Part shown: positions 54,912-62,576 of the stretch, piece by piece
Layout: the number at the start of each line of letters is the position of its first letter
Numbering within the stretch: the stretch's first letter is position 1
Origin: Brevibacterium oceani
Lineage (GTDB): Bacteria; Actinomycetota; Actinomycetes; Actinomycetales; Brevibacteriaceae
Assembly (NCBI RefSeq): GCF_013623835.1
Contig: NZ_JABKDE010000004.1
Coordinates: 1-64,000 of the forward strand
Length of the DNA: 64,000 bases
Reading direction: 5' to 3'
The notes under the pieces: generated by a model
Databases searched by the model: none
Seen by the model: the letters and a program-made list of their open reading frames with translations, nothing else
Told to the model about the DNA's origin: nothing
Made by a program: the position numbers and the translations under genes

Positions 54912-54953
54912 GGTGCACCTTTGCAACGGAGTCTGTGATTCGTTTCATGTTAA

Positions 54954-54981
54954 AAGCTACACTCGTAGAAAATAAAGTCAA
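54954..54981 (-). promoter_or_regulatory. Amine oxidase promoter with candidate operator
   Basis: The minus-strand -35 TTGACT (54976-54981) and -10 TAGCTT (54954-54959) are 16 bp apart. The inverted repeat CTAC-N4-GTAG (54957-54968) lies across the -10 and spacer. The divergent TetR protein is the obvious binder. Confidence 0.45.
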
Positions 54982-55100
54982 GGGGTCGCCTCGGACTACG
55001 CAGTCGACGGTGGTGCGATTTGCGACAATGACGGCAACCCTGGCACCGACCCTGAACCCGACACCGACAAAACACTGACACCGACCGAACCGGAGGAGCC

Positions 55101-55793
55101 ATGCCCAAGATCGTCGATCACGACCAGCGTCGCCGCGACCTCGTGCTCGCGACCCGCCGGATCATCGTGCGACAGGGGCTCTCGGGAGCGACGATGCGCG
55201 ATATCGCCGCCGAGGCGGGATTCGCCAACGGTGTCATCAAGACCTACTTCGGTGCGAAGTCCGATCTGCTCGCCGCGACCTACCTCGACGTGTTCGAGGC
55301 GACGAATCGTCGGGTGGAGGAATCCACCGCCGGTCTGCGCGGAATGGCCGCTTTGCGGGCATTCGTCGGTGAGGTCCTGCCTGTCACCGAGGAGACCCAT
55401 GAGGAGGCGAGGGTGGTGCTGTCCTACCTCGCCGAGGTGGCCCAGAATCCCGATCATGCGCGCACGACCGCGGTGACCATGGAGCTGTGGGAGGGGTGGA
55501 TCGTCGCGTGGCTGAGCGAGGCGCGTGAGGATGGTTCCCTCCGCGCCGAGGTCGATGTGGCCCGGGAGGCCGATGTTCTGCTCACCTACCTGCTCGGCGC
55601 GCAGACGATGGCGATCGTCGGCGGTGGCCGTTTCGACTTCGACGGATTCCGTGCCCAGCTCGACTACGGGCTCGGGCGCCTGGAGACCCGGGCGCCGGCG
55701 CCTGAACACGAGACAACGCGCCATGCGGTAAAAAACGACCGAATAGTCGGTAATTCGTCGGATGGTCGTGACTGGCCGCCCGGTTGGGGATAG
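55101..55793 (+). CDS. TetR-family regulator
   Basis: A 230-residue regulator. The helix-turn-helix is at about 28-47 (GATMRDIAAEAGFANGVIKTYF), with a BetI-like C-terminal domain (about 80-200). It is divergent from the amine oxidase gene and probably represses it, with the substrate or its aldehyde as inducer. BetI relatives act on choline genes, and the nearby GMC oxidase makes that a second option. GGAGGAG before the ATG fixes the start. Confidence 0.87.
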   Translation: MPKIVDHDQRRRDLVLATRRIIVRQGLSGATMRDIAAEAGFANGVIKTYFGAKSDLLAATYLDVFEATNRRVEESTAGLRGMAALRAFVGEVLPVTEETHEEARVVLSYLAEVAQNPDHARTTAVTMELWEGWIVAWLSEAREDGSLRAEVDVAREADVLLTYLLGAQTMAIVGGGRFDFDGFRAQLDYGLGRLETRAPAPEHETTRHAVKNDRIVGNSSDGRDWPPGWG

Positions 55794-55796
55794 AGT
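55791..55796 (+). promoter_or_regulatory. -10 box (TAGAGT) for the AraC gene
   Basis: TAGAGT overlaps the TetR stop codon and would give a leader of about 50 nt before the AAGGA site at 55856. Confidence 0.4.
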
Positions 55797-55855
55797 GGCC
55801 GCACGGTGATCGCCGACGCAGGGGTCGGCGGTCAAGGGAATCGCTAAGGACGTTC

Positions 55856-56803
55856 ATGTTGCTTGAAGGGACCGCCTCGGACTTCGACGGCTGGCAGAGC
55901 CTGGTCTCGGACTCCTTCGTGCCGCTCGACACCGAACCCCAGCGCCGAGGCGGCTTCACCGGACGCATCAGCGCCCGCGACTACGACGCGGTCGTGATGT
56001 CGCACATCAGAGCCGATCCGCACGCGGTGCTGCGCACGCCGGGACTCATCTCCCGCAGTGATGCCGTGCATGCCGGCGACGACTACTTCAAGGTCTCCCT
56101 CCAGCTCGAAGGCCACGGTCTGCTCATCCAGGACGGCCGCGAGATGGCGCTCGCCCCGGGCTCGCTGGCCATCTACGACACCTCACGGCCGTACACGCTC
56201 AGCTTCGACTCCGACTTCTCCTCCTATGTGATGATGTTCCCGCGCTCGCGGGTGACGATGCCCGTCGACATCGTCAGTCAGCTCACCGCCACGCCCATCG
56301 GTGCCGACCACCGCCTCGGCGCCGTGGCCGCCCAGGTCATCTCGCAGGCGGGGGCGATGCTGCCGACGCTCAGCCGATCGGTCGGAGTACGGTTGGCCGG
56401 CAACGTCGTCGACCTGCTCACCACCGTCATGGCCGACGAACTCTCCGGCTCGGGCGCGCCGGAGGAGAAGCAGATCCTGCGCGCCGAGGTCATCGACCAC
56501 ATCGAATCGAACCTCGCCGACCCGCAGCTCTCACCCTCGACCATCGCGGCCGCCCACTTCATGTCGGTGCGCACCCTTCACCAGATCTTCGAGGGCTCGG
56601 GGGAGTCGGTGTCCGGCGAGATCCGCCGCCGTCGGATCGAGAGATGCCGCCAAGACCTCGCCGACCCGCTGCAGCGGCAGGTGCCCGTGGCCGCCATCGG
56701 CGCCCGCTGGGGGCTCGGCGATCCGGCACACTTCTCACGACTCTTCCGCAGCGTCGTCGGGCAGCCGCCTGCCGGATTCCGGCGGAGCGCCCTGCGCGAT
56801 TGA
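55856..56803 (+). CDS. AraC-family regulator, FeaR-like
   Basis: A 315-residue activator. The N-terminal domain (about 1-190) is of the AraC_binding_2 type seen in FeaR and similar amine-pathway regulators. The C-terminal double helix-turn-helix (about 215-310) ends SRLFRSVVGQPPAGFR. FeaR activates the amine oxidase and phenylacetaldehyde dehydrogenase genes in E. coli, and this gene lies between such genes. The frame is open from 55784. I chose 55856 because of CTAAGGA upstream. Confidence 0.83.
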   Translation: MLLEGTASDFDGWQSLVSDSFVPLDTEPQRRGGFTGRISARDYDAVVMSHIRADPHAVLRTPGLISRSDAVHAGDDYFKVSLQLEGHGLLIQDGREMALAPGSLAIYDTSRPYTLSFDSDFSSYVMMFPRSRVTMPVDIVSQLTATPIGADHRLGAVAAQVISQAGAMLPTLSRSVGVRLAGNVVDLLTTVMADELSGSGAPEEKQILRAEVIDHIESNLADPQLSPSTIAAAHFMSVRTLHQIFEGSGESVSGEIRRRRIERCRQDLADPLQRQVPVAAIGARWGLGDPAHFSRLFRSVVGQPPAGFRRSALRD

Positions 56804-56927
56804 CGTCGGCCCGGGCGGCCGTGGACGGTCGCCTGCGCCGATCGTCAAGAACTCCGCCTGCAAAGCCAAGACTCCGCACCCCTCGGTGATCCAGACTGGC
56901 AACAGTCATCACTATGAGGTGGATCAC

Positions 56928-58460
56928 ATGAGCATTCTCAGTTCGGATTCGACCAATGACGGTCTGAATCCCCGGGGCGCAGAGGCCCCGCCAACGACGG
57001 AACCCTCCACGCACGCGGTCACTGCGGGTCTCGATTCGCGGCGCATCGGGGTGCCCGCGCTCGTCTTCATGATCATCGCCGCCTCGGCGCCGTTGACGGT
57101 CGTCGCCGGCGGAGTGCCGAGCAACTTCGCCGTCACCTCGCTGACGGGGATTCCGCTCTCCTTCGTCGTCCTCGGCATCGTCCTCATCCTCTTCGCCATC
57201 GGCTATGCCGCGATGAGCAGGCACGTGCACAACGCCGGCGCCTTCTTCGCCTACATCTCCAAGGGGCTGGGCAAGCCGGTCGGCATGGGTGCGGCTCTGA
57301 CCGCGTTGGTCGCCTACAACGCGATGCAGATCGGCATCGCCGGAATGTTCGGGTTCGTCTTCTCCTCGTTCCTCGACACCCTATTCGGACTGCAGGTCTC
57401 CTGGTGGCTCTGCGCCCTCATCGGCTGGGTCATCGTCGGCGTCATGGGTGTCCTCCGCGTCGACTTCTCCGCGAAGGTGCTCGGCATCGTCGTCGGTGCC
57501 GAATTCCTCGTCGTCATCGTCTTCGACCTCATCGGCCTCATCCACAGCCCCGAAGGCGTCACGGCCGACGGTCTCATGGTCGATCAGCTCTTCGCTCCCG
57601 GTGTGGGAGCCGCGCTGGCGTTCTCGATCGCCGCGTTCATGGGCTTCGAATCGGGTGCGATCTACAACGAGGAGGTCAAGGATCCCAGGCGCACAGCCGG
57701 CCGGGCCACCGTCATCGCGGTGAGCATCATCGCCGTCTTCTATGCCCTGTCCGCCTGGGCGATGGTCGTCGGCGAAGGGGCTTCGCAGGTCATCGGGCGG
57801 TCCCAGCAGTTCGGTCCCGACCTCATGTTCGTCTTCCTCGGTGAGCATGCGCCCGTGTGGTTCGTCGACCTCGCCAACCTCCTCTTCCTCACCTCACTCA
57901 TCGCCGCCCTCGTGGCCTTCCACAACATCGTCGCTCGCTACTTCTTCGCGCTCGGCCGCGACCGGGTCCTGCCCTCTGTGCTGGCGCGGACCTCGAAGCG
58001 GACCGGTGCGCCGGTCGCCGGATCGCTCGCCCAGTCGGGGCTCGCGCTCATCGTCATCCTCGTCTTCGCCGCGGTCGGTTCCGGCAGCGACGACCCGCTG
58101 TTCCCCGTCGTCACGCTCTTCACCTGGCTGACGAACATGGGCGCCTTCGGCCTCGTCCTCCTCATGGCGCTCACCGCCCTCGCCGTCATCGGTTTCCTCC
58201 GCACCAAGGCGGGTGAGTACTCGCTGTGGACAAGGGCGATCGCTCCCGGCCTCTCGGCGATCGGGCTGTTCACGCTGTTCGTGTCCATCGTCATCAACTT
58301 CAACGTCCTCATCGGCCTGGAGGGAACCTCCGTGCTGTCTTGGCTGCTGCCCGCGATCGTGCTCGTCCCAGGACTCATCGGCATGATCTGGGCGATCATG
58401 CTGCGCTCGTCGAGACCGCAGCTCTACGCAGGAATCGGATCCGGTGGTTCCCTGGGATGA
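56928..58460 (+). CDS. APC-family amine/amino acid permease
   Basis: A 510-residue transporter with about twelve helices. The N-terminal polar tail (about 1-40) precedes a first broken helix (PALVFMIIAASAPLTVVAGG). GFESGAIYNEEVKDPRRTAGRA is the conserved region of APC carriers. It probably imports the amine used by the amine oxidase or an amino acid. GAGGTGG before the ATG at 56928 sets the start. It lies 63 nt before the aldehyde dehydrogenase. Confidence 0.85.
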   Translation: MSILSSDSTNDGLNPRGAEAPPTTEPSTHAVTAGLDSRRIGVPALVFMIIAASAPLTVVAGGVPSNFAVTSLTGIPLSFVVLGIVLILFAIGYAAMSRHVHNAGAFFAYISKGLGKPVGMGAALTALVAYNAMQIGIAGMFGFVFSSFLDTLFGLQVSWWLCALIGWVIVGVMGVLRVDFSAKVLGIVVGAEFLVVIVFDLIGLIHSPEGVTADGLMVDQLFAPGVGAALAFSIAAFMGFESGAIYNEEVKDPRRTAGRATVIAVSIIAVFYALSAWAMVVGEGASQVIGRSQQFGPDLMFVFLGEHAPVWFVDLANLLFLTSLIAALVAFHNIVARYFFALGRDRVLPSVLARTSKRTGAPVAGSLAQSGLALIVILVFAAVGSGSDDPLFPVVTLFTWLTNMGAFGLVLLMALTALAVIGFLRTKAGEYSLWTRAIAPGLSAIGLFTLFVSIVINFNVLIGLEGTSVLSWLLPAIVLVPGLIGMIWAIMLRSSRPQLYAGIGSGGSLG

Positions 58461-58523
58461 GAACCCGCCTGGCATGAGAAACCACCGACCACACCGTTCA
58501 GTCACCACGAAAGAAGGAGCATC

Positions 58524-59954
58524 ATGACCACCGACGCCACTACCGCCGACCTCACGACCACGGCGGGCCTCCTGTCCGCCATCGAGTATCCCGCCGGACG
58601 CGAGATCCTCGACCCCGCCACCGGCGAGGTCGTCGGCCGCACCCGCGAAGGCAGCGCCGCCGACATCGACTCAGCGGTCGCCTCGGCGCGGGAAGCGCAG
58701 ACCGCGTGGGCCGCTCGTCCGATCGCCGAACGCAGCGACCTGCTCAACAAAGCCGCCGACGCCGTCGAAGCCTCGGCCGAAGCGCTGGCCGAACTGCTCT
58801 CCCGCGAGCAGGGCAAGCCGCTCAACGGGCCGAACGCCCGATTCGAGGTCGGTGCCTGCTCGGCGTGGCTGCGTGCGAACGCCGCCTTCGAACTCGAGCC
58901 CGAGATCCTCGTCGATGATGGGGAGACCCATGCCGAGCTCCGCTACGATCCCGTCGGCGTCGTCGGGGCCGTCGGTCCCTGGAACTGGCCGATGATGATC
59001 TCCGTGTGGCAGTTCGCCCCCTCGCTGAAGATGGGCAACACCGTCGTGCTCAAGCCCTCCGAGTACACGCCGCTGTCCGTGCAGGCACTCGTAGCCGTCG
59101 TCAACCAGGCGCTCCCGGCCGATGTGCTCTCCGTCGTCCCCGGCGACGGCGCGGTCGGCGCCGCACTGACCAGTCACGATGGTGTGGACAAGATCATGTT
59201 CACCGGCTCGACGAAGACCGGTCAGGCGATCATGCGCACCGCCGCCGACAAGCTCGCCCGGATCACCCTCGAACTCGGCGGCAACGACGCGGGCATCGTC
59301 CTCGAGGACGCCGACCCCAAGGCGATCGCGGGTGACCTGTTCTGGGGCGCATTCATCAACACCGGCCAGACCTGTGCCGCGATGAAGCGCCTCTACGTCC
59401 CGGAATCCCTCTATGACCAGGTCTGCGAAGCCCTCGTCGAGGTGGCCGGGCAGTCCCCGATGGGCGTCGGACTCGAGGAGGAGAACGTCCTCGGCCCGCT
59501 GCAGAACAAGCAGCAGTACGACATCGTCGCTCGACTCGTCGACGCCGCAAAGAATGGGGGAGCCCGCGTGCTCATGGGCGGCGACCCGGCCGCTGATCAG
59601 CCCGGCTACTTCTACCCGACGACGCTCGTGGCTGACATCGACAACGACAACCCGCTCGTCGCCGAGGAGCAGTTCGGTCCGGCCCTGCCGATCATCAAGT
59701 ACACCGACCTCGAGCAGGCCATCGAATGGGCCAACGAACTCGAGGTGGGGCTCGGATCCTCGGTGTGGGGAACGGATATCGAGGAGTGCAAGAAGGTCGC
59801 GGCCAGGTTGCAGGCCGGGTCGACATGGATCAACAAGCACGGCGCTGTCGACCCGCGAGTGCCCTTCGGTGGAGTGAAGAAGTCCGGCTTCGGCCTCGAA
59901 TTCGGAGTCGAAGGACTCAAGCACGTGAGCGTCCCCCACGTCATCAGCTGGTAA
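58524..59954 (+). CDS. Aldehyde dehydrogenase (phenylacetaldehyde-type candidate)
   Basis: A 476-residue ALDH: nucleophile Cys284 in NTGQTCAAMK, base Glu250 in LELGGND, and VGPWNWP at the substrate tunnel. It would oxidise the aldehyde made by the amine oxidase to an acid such as phenylacetate or 4-hydroxyphenylacetate. The GAAAGGAGC site before the ATG is strong. Its last 340 bp overlap the open antisense frame of the methyltransferase. A palindrome copy follows 12 nt after the stop. Confidence 0.9.
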   Translation: MTTDATTADLTTTAGLLSAIEYPAGREILDPATGEVVGRTREGSAADIDSAVASAREAQTAWAARPIAERSDLLNKAADAVEASAEALAELLSREQGKPLNGPNARFEVGACSAWLRANAAFELEPEILVDDGETHAELRYDPVGVVGAVGPWNWPMMISVWQFAPSLKMGNTVVLKPSEYTPLSVQALVAVVNQALPADVLSVVPGDGAVGAALTSHDGVDKIMFTGSTKTGQAIMRTAADKLARITLELGGNDAGIVLEDADPKAIAGDLFWGAFINTGQTCAAMKRLYVPESLYDQVCEALVEVAGQSPMGVGLEEENVLGPLQNKQQYDIVARLVDAAKNGGARVLMGGDPAADQPGYFYPTTLVADIDNDNPLVAEEQFGPALPIIKYTDLEQAIEWANELEVGLGSSVWGTDIEECKKVAARLQAGSTWINKHGAVDPRVPFGGVKKSGFGLEFGVEGLKHVSVPHVISW

Positions 59955-60658
59955 CCCTCCCATTTGCTACCCGACGGCGGCCCAGCACCCTGGCGCGAGG
60001 TATCAGGGCCGCCGTCAGGTGCTTTGGGAGAGCGCAGAACGAAGATGCCGTTCGGACCGTCCGGCTCATTTCTATGTCCGGGAGCGCGGAAGACGCTCAC
60101 CGACCAGGGGGAGTCCGGCGCATTTTCACCGAGGTGCCAATCGCCGAACCGGTGCTGCAACGACAGCGCCGAGGAGGTCGCGCAGGAGTCTTGATCTTGA
60201 GGTCCCCCTCGGGCTCCGGTCGTCGTCCCCACGATGAGCAGCCCACCAGGGTCGAGAAGGCGTTCGACCGCTGAGAAGGTCCCCTTCAGCTCCGACTTGT
60301 CGAGGAATGCAGGAGTGTTCCCTGACATGAGGACGGCATCGTAATTCTCTGGAAGACCTCGGGCACGCAGGGCCTCGGTCGACAGGTCACCAGCGCTCAT
60401 GAGACGGAACCACTGTGACTCGAAGAGGTCGGCAGCGATGTCGAGGACCGCTGGAGTCGGATCGATTCCGAATGCCTCGTGACCGCTCCTGCGCAGATGG
60501 TTCACCGCACTGCCGATGCCGCAGCCGATATCGAGAATCCGTGATCGTCGTGGGACGAGCATATCGACGAAGCGAGCATCGACACCGAGGTCGGTCCCGG
60601 AATCGTGATGGCTGCGCATCTTCTGGGCATATTCGCGAAGGCTCTCTGCCTCAACCAT
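59612..60658 (-). CDS. SAM-dependent methyltransferase with abnormal 3' end
   Basis: The N-terminal part (about 1-190) is a class I methyltransferase with DIGCGIGSAVNHL (SAM motif I) and a good Rossmann core. The normal domain should end near HLGENAPDSPWSVSVF. The frame then continues without a stop through palindrome copy 6 and 340 nt antisense to the aldehyde dehydrogenase, giving 348 residues. The tail has no recognisable fold. I infer that the native stop was lost, perhaps with arrival of the palindrome. The ATG at 60658 sits 6 nt after a CAGACT box. The gene may not be functional. Confidence 0.5.
   Translation of the reverse strand: MVEAESLREYAQKMRSHHDSGTDLGVDARFVDMLVPRRSRILDIGCGIGSAVNHLRRSGHEAFGIDPTPAVLDIAADLFESQWFRLMSAGDLSTEALRARGLPENYDAVLMSGNTPAFLDKSELKGTFSAVERLLDPGGLLIVGTTTGARGGPQDQDSCATSSALSLQHRFGDWHLGENAPDSPWSVSVFRAPGHRNEPDGPNGIFVLRSPKAPDGGPDTSRQGAGPPSGSKWEGYQLMTWGTLTCLSPSTPNSRPKPDFFTPPKGTRGSTAPCLLIHVDPACNLAATFLHSSISVPHTEDPSPTSSSLAHSMACSRSVYLMIGRAGPNCSSATSGLSLSMSATSVVG
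59967..60022. repeat. 56-bp palindromic repeat, copy 6
   Basis: The most degenerate copy: CTACCC on the left against GGTGC on the right, with CAGGG in the right arm. It lies 12 nt after the aldehyde dehydrogenase stop and inside the run-on frame of the methyltransferase. Confidence 0.8.
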
Positions 60659-60664
60659 GGAATC

Positions 60665-60670
60665 AGTCTG
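60665..60670 (-). promoter_or_regulatory. -10 box (CAGACT), leaderless start of the methyltransferase
   Basis: A minus-strand CAGACT lies 6 nt before the ATG at 60658. It is one base off TAGACT. Confidence 0.4.
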
Positions 60671-60729
60671 GCATAGTTCGATTCCGCGTCCGCATGTGGA
60701 GCGAATCGTTCGGTACTTGCCCCTAATTA

Positions 60730-60785
60730 CTACCTGACGGCGGCCCAGCACCCTGGCGCGAGGTATCTGGGCCGCCGTCGGGTAG
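60730..60785. repeat. 56-bp palindromic repeat, copy 7
   Basis: The same sequence as copy 5. It lies 3 nt after the ABC transporter stop (minus strand) and 71 nt upstream of the methyltransferase start. Confidence 0.85.
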
Positions 60786-60788
60786 CAA

Positions 60789-62576
60789 CTACGGGGTGGG
60801 GCGGAGGTGCCAGCCTTGGGCGGCAGTGCGGCGGTCCCAGAAGTCCCGGTACCGTCCGCCCGCCTCGAAGAGCTCGGCATGGGTGCCCTCCTCGGCGATC
60901 CCACCGGTGCCGTCTAGGACGACGATGTGATCGGCACGACGGACGGTCTCGAGCTTATGGGCGATGACAAGAACCGTCGAGGACTGCCGCAGCTCATCGA
61001 TGCTGCGGAGCACATTCGCCTCGTTCTCGGCATCGAGAGCACTCGTCGCCTCGTCGAAGAGGACGATCGGTGCCCGCTTCAACAGCGCCCGCGCGATCGA
61101 CACCCGCTGCCGTTCACCTCCTGACAGGGACCGACCGCCCTCGCCGACGACGGTCTGCCATCCGTGGGGAAGAGCCTCGGCGATCTGTGTGACTCCGGCG
61201 AGCTCGGCGGCGGCGAACACCTCGGCCTCGCTCGCGTCCGGATCACTCATCGCAATGTTCGACCACAGGGTGTCGTCGAAGAGGTACACGTCTTGGAACA
61301 CCATGGTCAGCTGCGACATCAGCTGGGTCGCGGGCATGTCGCGGATATCCGTGCCGCCGACGTGCACAGTTCCGGAATCGACGTCCCAGAAGCGTGCGAT
61401 GAGGTAGGCGGCTGTGGACTTGCCCGACCCCGAAGCACCGACCACCGCAGTCATCGTGCCCGCCGGGATCCGCATGCTGAAATCCTCGAGCACACGGGAC
61501 CCGCGAGTGTAGCCGAATGACACCCGGTCGAACTCGACCTCGCCGGGGCGCGGCAGCGGGCTGGCCTCCGCGATCTCCGGCAGGGTCTCGGCGGTCAGGA
61601 TCTCCTGGGCCTGAGACAAAGGGACGCGGCCGAGCTCGACGGCGACGACGGAGTTCGACAGGTTCTGCAAGGTGATGGCGAACCGCAGCATCACCCCGAT
61701 GAATGCGACCGTGACCAGCGGGGACAGGGTTCCGTCGAGGGCGAGGAGACCGGCGACGACGATGCTGACGGTGACGAGGATCTGCACTGCGATCGCTCCC
61801 AGCGCCAGGGCCGCGCTGCTGATCCACAGACTCGTGCGCTGCCGGCGCACGTCCTCGTCTGCGGCGGCCTCCAAAGGCCCGAAATCGTGAGAGCGGCCGG
61901 CCGCGCGCAGGGCCGGTTGGCAGGAGGCGAATTCGACGATGCGCGAGGAGACTTCCGACGCCGAGGAATGGGTGCGGGCATCGATGGCGCGTTTGATCCG
62001 CTGGCTGGTCCACAGCAGTCCGACGGTAACCGGTGCGAGGATCGTGATGATGAGCCCGAGGTGCCAGTCGAAGGCCCACAGCCCGGCGATGACGGTGACC
62101 AGGCTCGCGGAACCAGACACCAGCGAGGGCAGCAGGTGGGCGATGCCTTCGCCTGCGGACATGAACTGGTGGGAGACGAGGCTGGAGATCCCGCCGGTGC
62201 GGCGCCGGTTGAACCAGCCCAACGGCAGTTTGGCCAGGGCATCACCGATGGCCCGGTGGGCGCAGCGGATGAAGTCGACCGCCGCGAGGTAGCCGATGCG
62301 GGCCTCTGCATAGCGCACGACGAAGGCGAGCACCGCCAGCACTGCCAGCGTGATCAGCCAACCTGGCGTCGACATCCCCCATGCCGGTTCTCCCGTGCCG
62401 AGCGTCTGCGCCAGGGGCAGGAACGCGAGCAGGGCGAGGCCTTCGAAGACGCCGGTGACGGCGTCGAGGACCATGGACTGGCTCAGGCTGCGATTGCCTT
62501 CCGCCGACATCAGCTCTCGGTAGGAGCGGATGAGCGGAACCTTCACCGGTGTCGCCGAGGTGGCTGTCTCAGTCAT
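60789..62576 (-). CDS. ABC transporter half-subunit, downstream partner
   Basis: A 595-residue half-transporter. The six-helix membrane domain (about 25-330) has a conserved RAHRAIGD-like coupling region. The ATPase (about 350-595) has Walker A GASGSGKST, signature LSGGERQR, Walker B LFDEATSALD with Glu and the switch His in IAHKLE, so it is catalytically complete. The start overlaps the upstream gene's stop by 8 nt. The pair resembles IrtAB/YbtPQ-type exporters that actually import siderophores, but no siderophore gene is in view. Confidence 0.85.
   Translation of the reverse strand: MTETATSATPVKVPLIRSYRELMSAEGNRSLSQSMVLDAVTGVFEGLALLAFLPLAQTLGTGEPAWGMSTPGWLITLAVLAVLAFVVRYAEARIGYLAAVDFIRCAHRAIGDALAKLPLGWFNRRRTGGISSLVSHQFMSAGEGIAHLLPSLVSGSASLVTVIAGLWAFDWHLGLIITILAPVTVGLLWTSQRIKRAIDARTHSSASEVSSRIVEFASCQPALRAAGRSHDFGPLEAAADEDVRRQRTSLWISSAALALGAIAVQILVTVSIVVAGLLALDGTLSPLVTVAFIGVMLRFAITLQNLSNSVVAVELGRVPLSQAQEILTAETLPEIAEASPLPRPGEVEFDRVSFGYTRGSRVLEDFSMRIPAGTMTAVVGASGSGKSTAAYLIARFWDVDSGTVHVGGTDIRDMPATQLMSQLTMVFQDVYLFDDTLWSNIAMSDPDASEAEVFAAAELAGVTQIAEALPHGWQTVVGEGGRSLSGGERQRVSIARALLKRAPIVLFDEATSALDAENEANVLRSIDELRQSSTVLVIAHKLETVRRADHIVVLDGTGGIAEEGTHAELFEAGGRYRDFWDRRTAAQGWHLRPTP

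Noticed and set aside
30338..60785. CRISPR array formed by the 56-bp repeats
   Set aside because: Copies are kilobases apart with genes between, and there are no regular spacers or cas genes.
30338..60785. Insertion sequences at the palindromes
   Set aside because: No transposase frame and no target-site duplication that I could see; the copies are only 56 bp.
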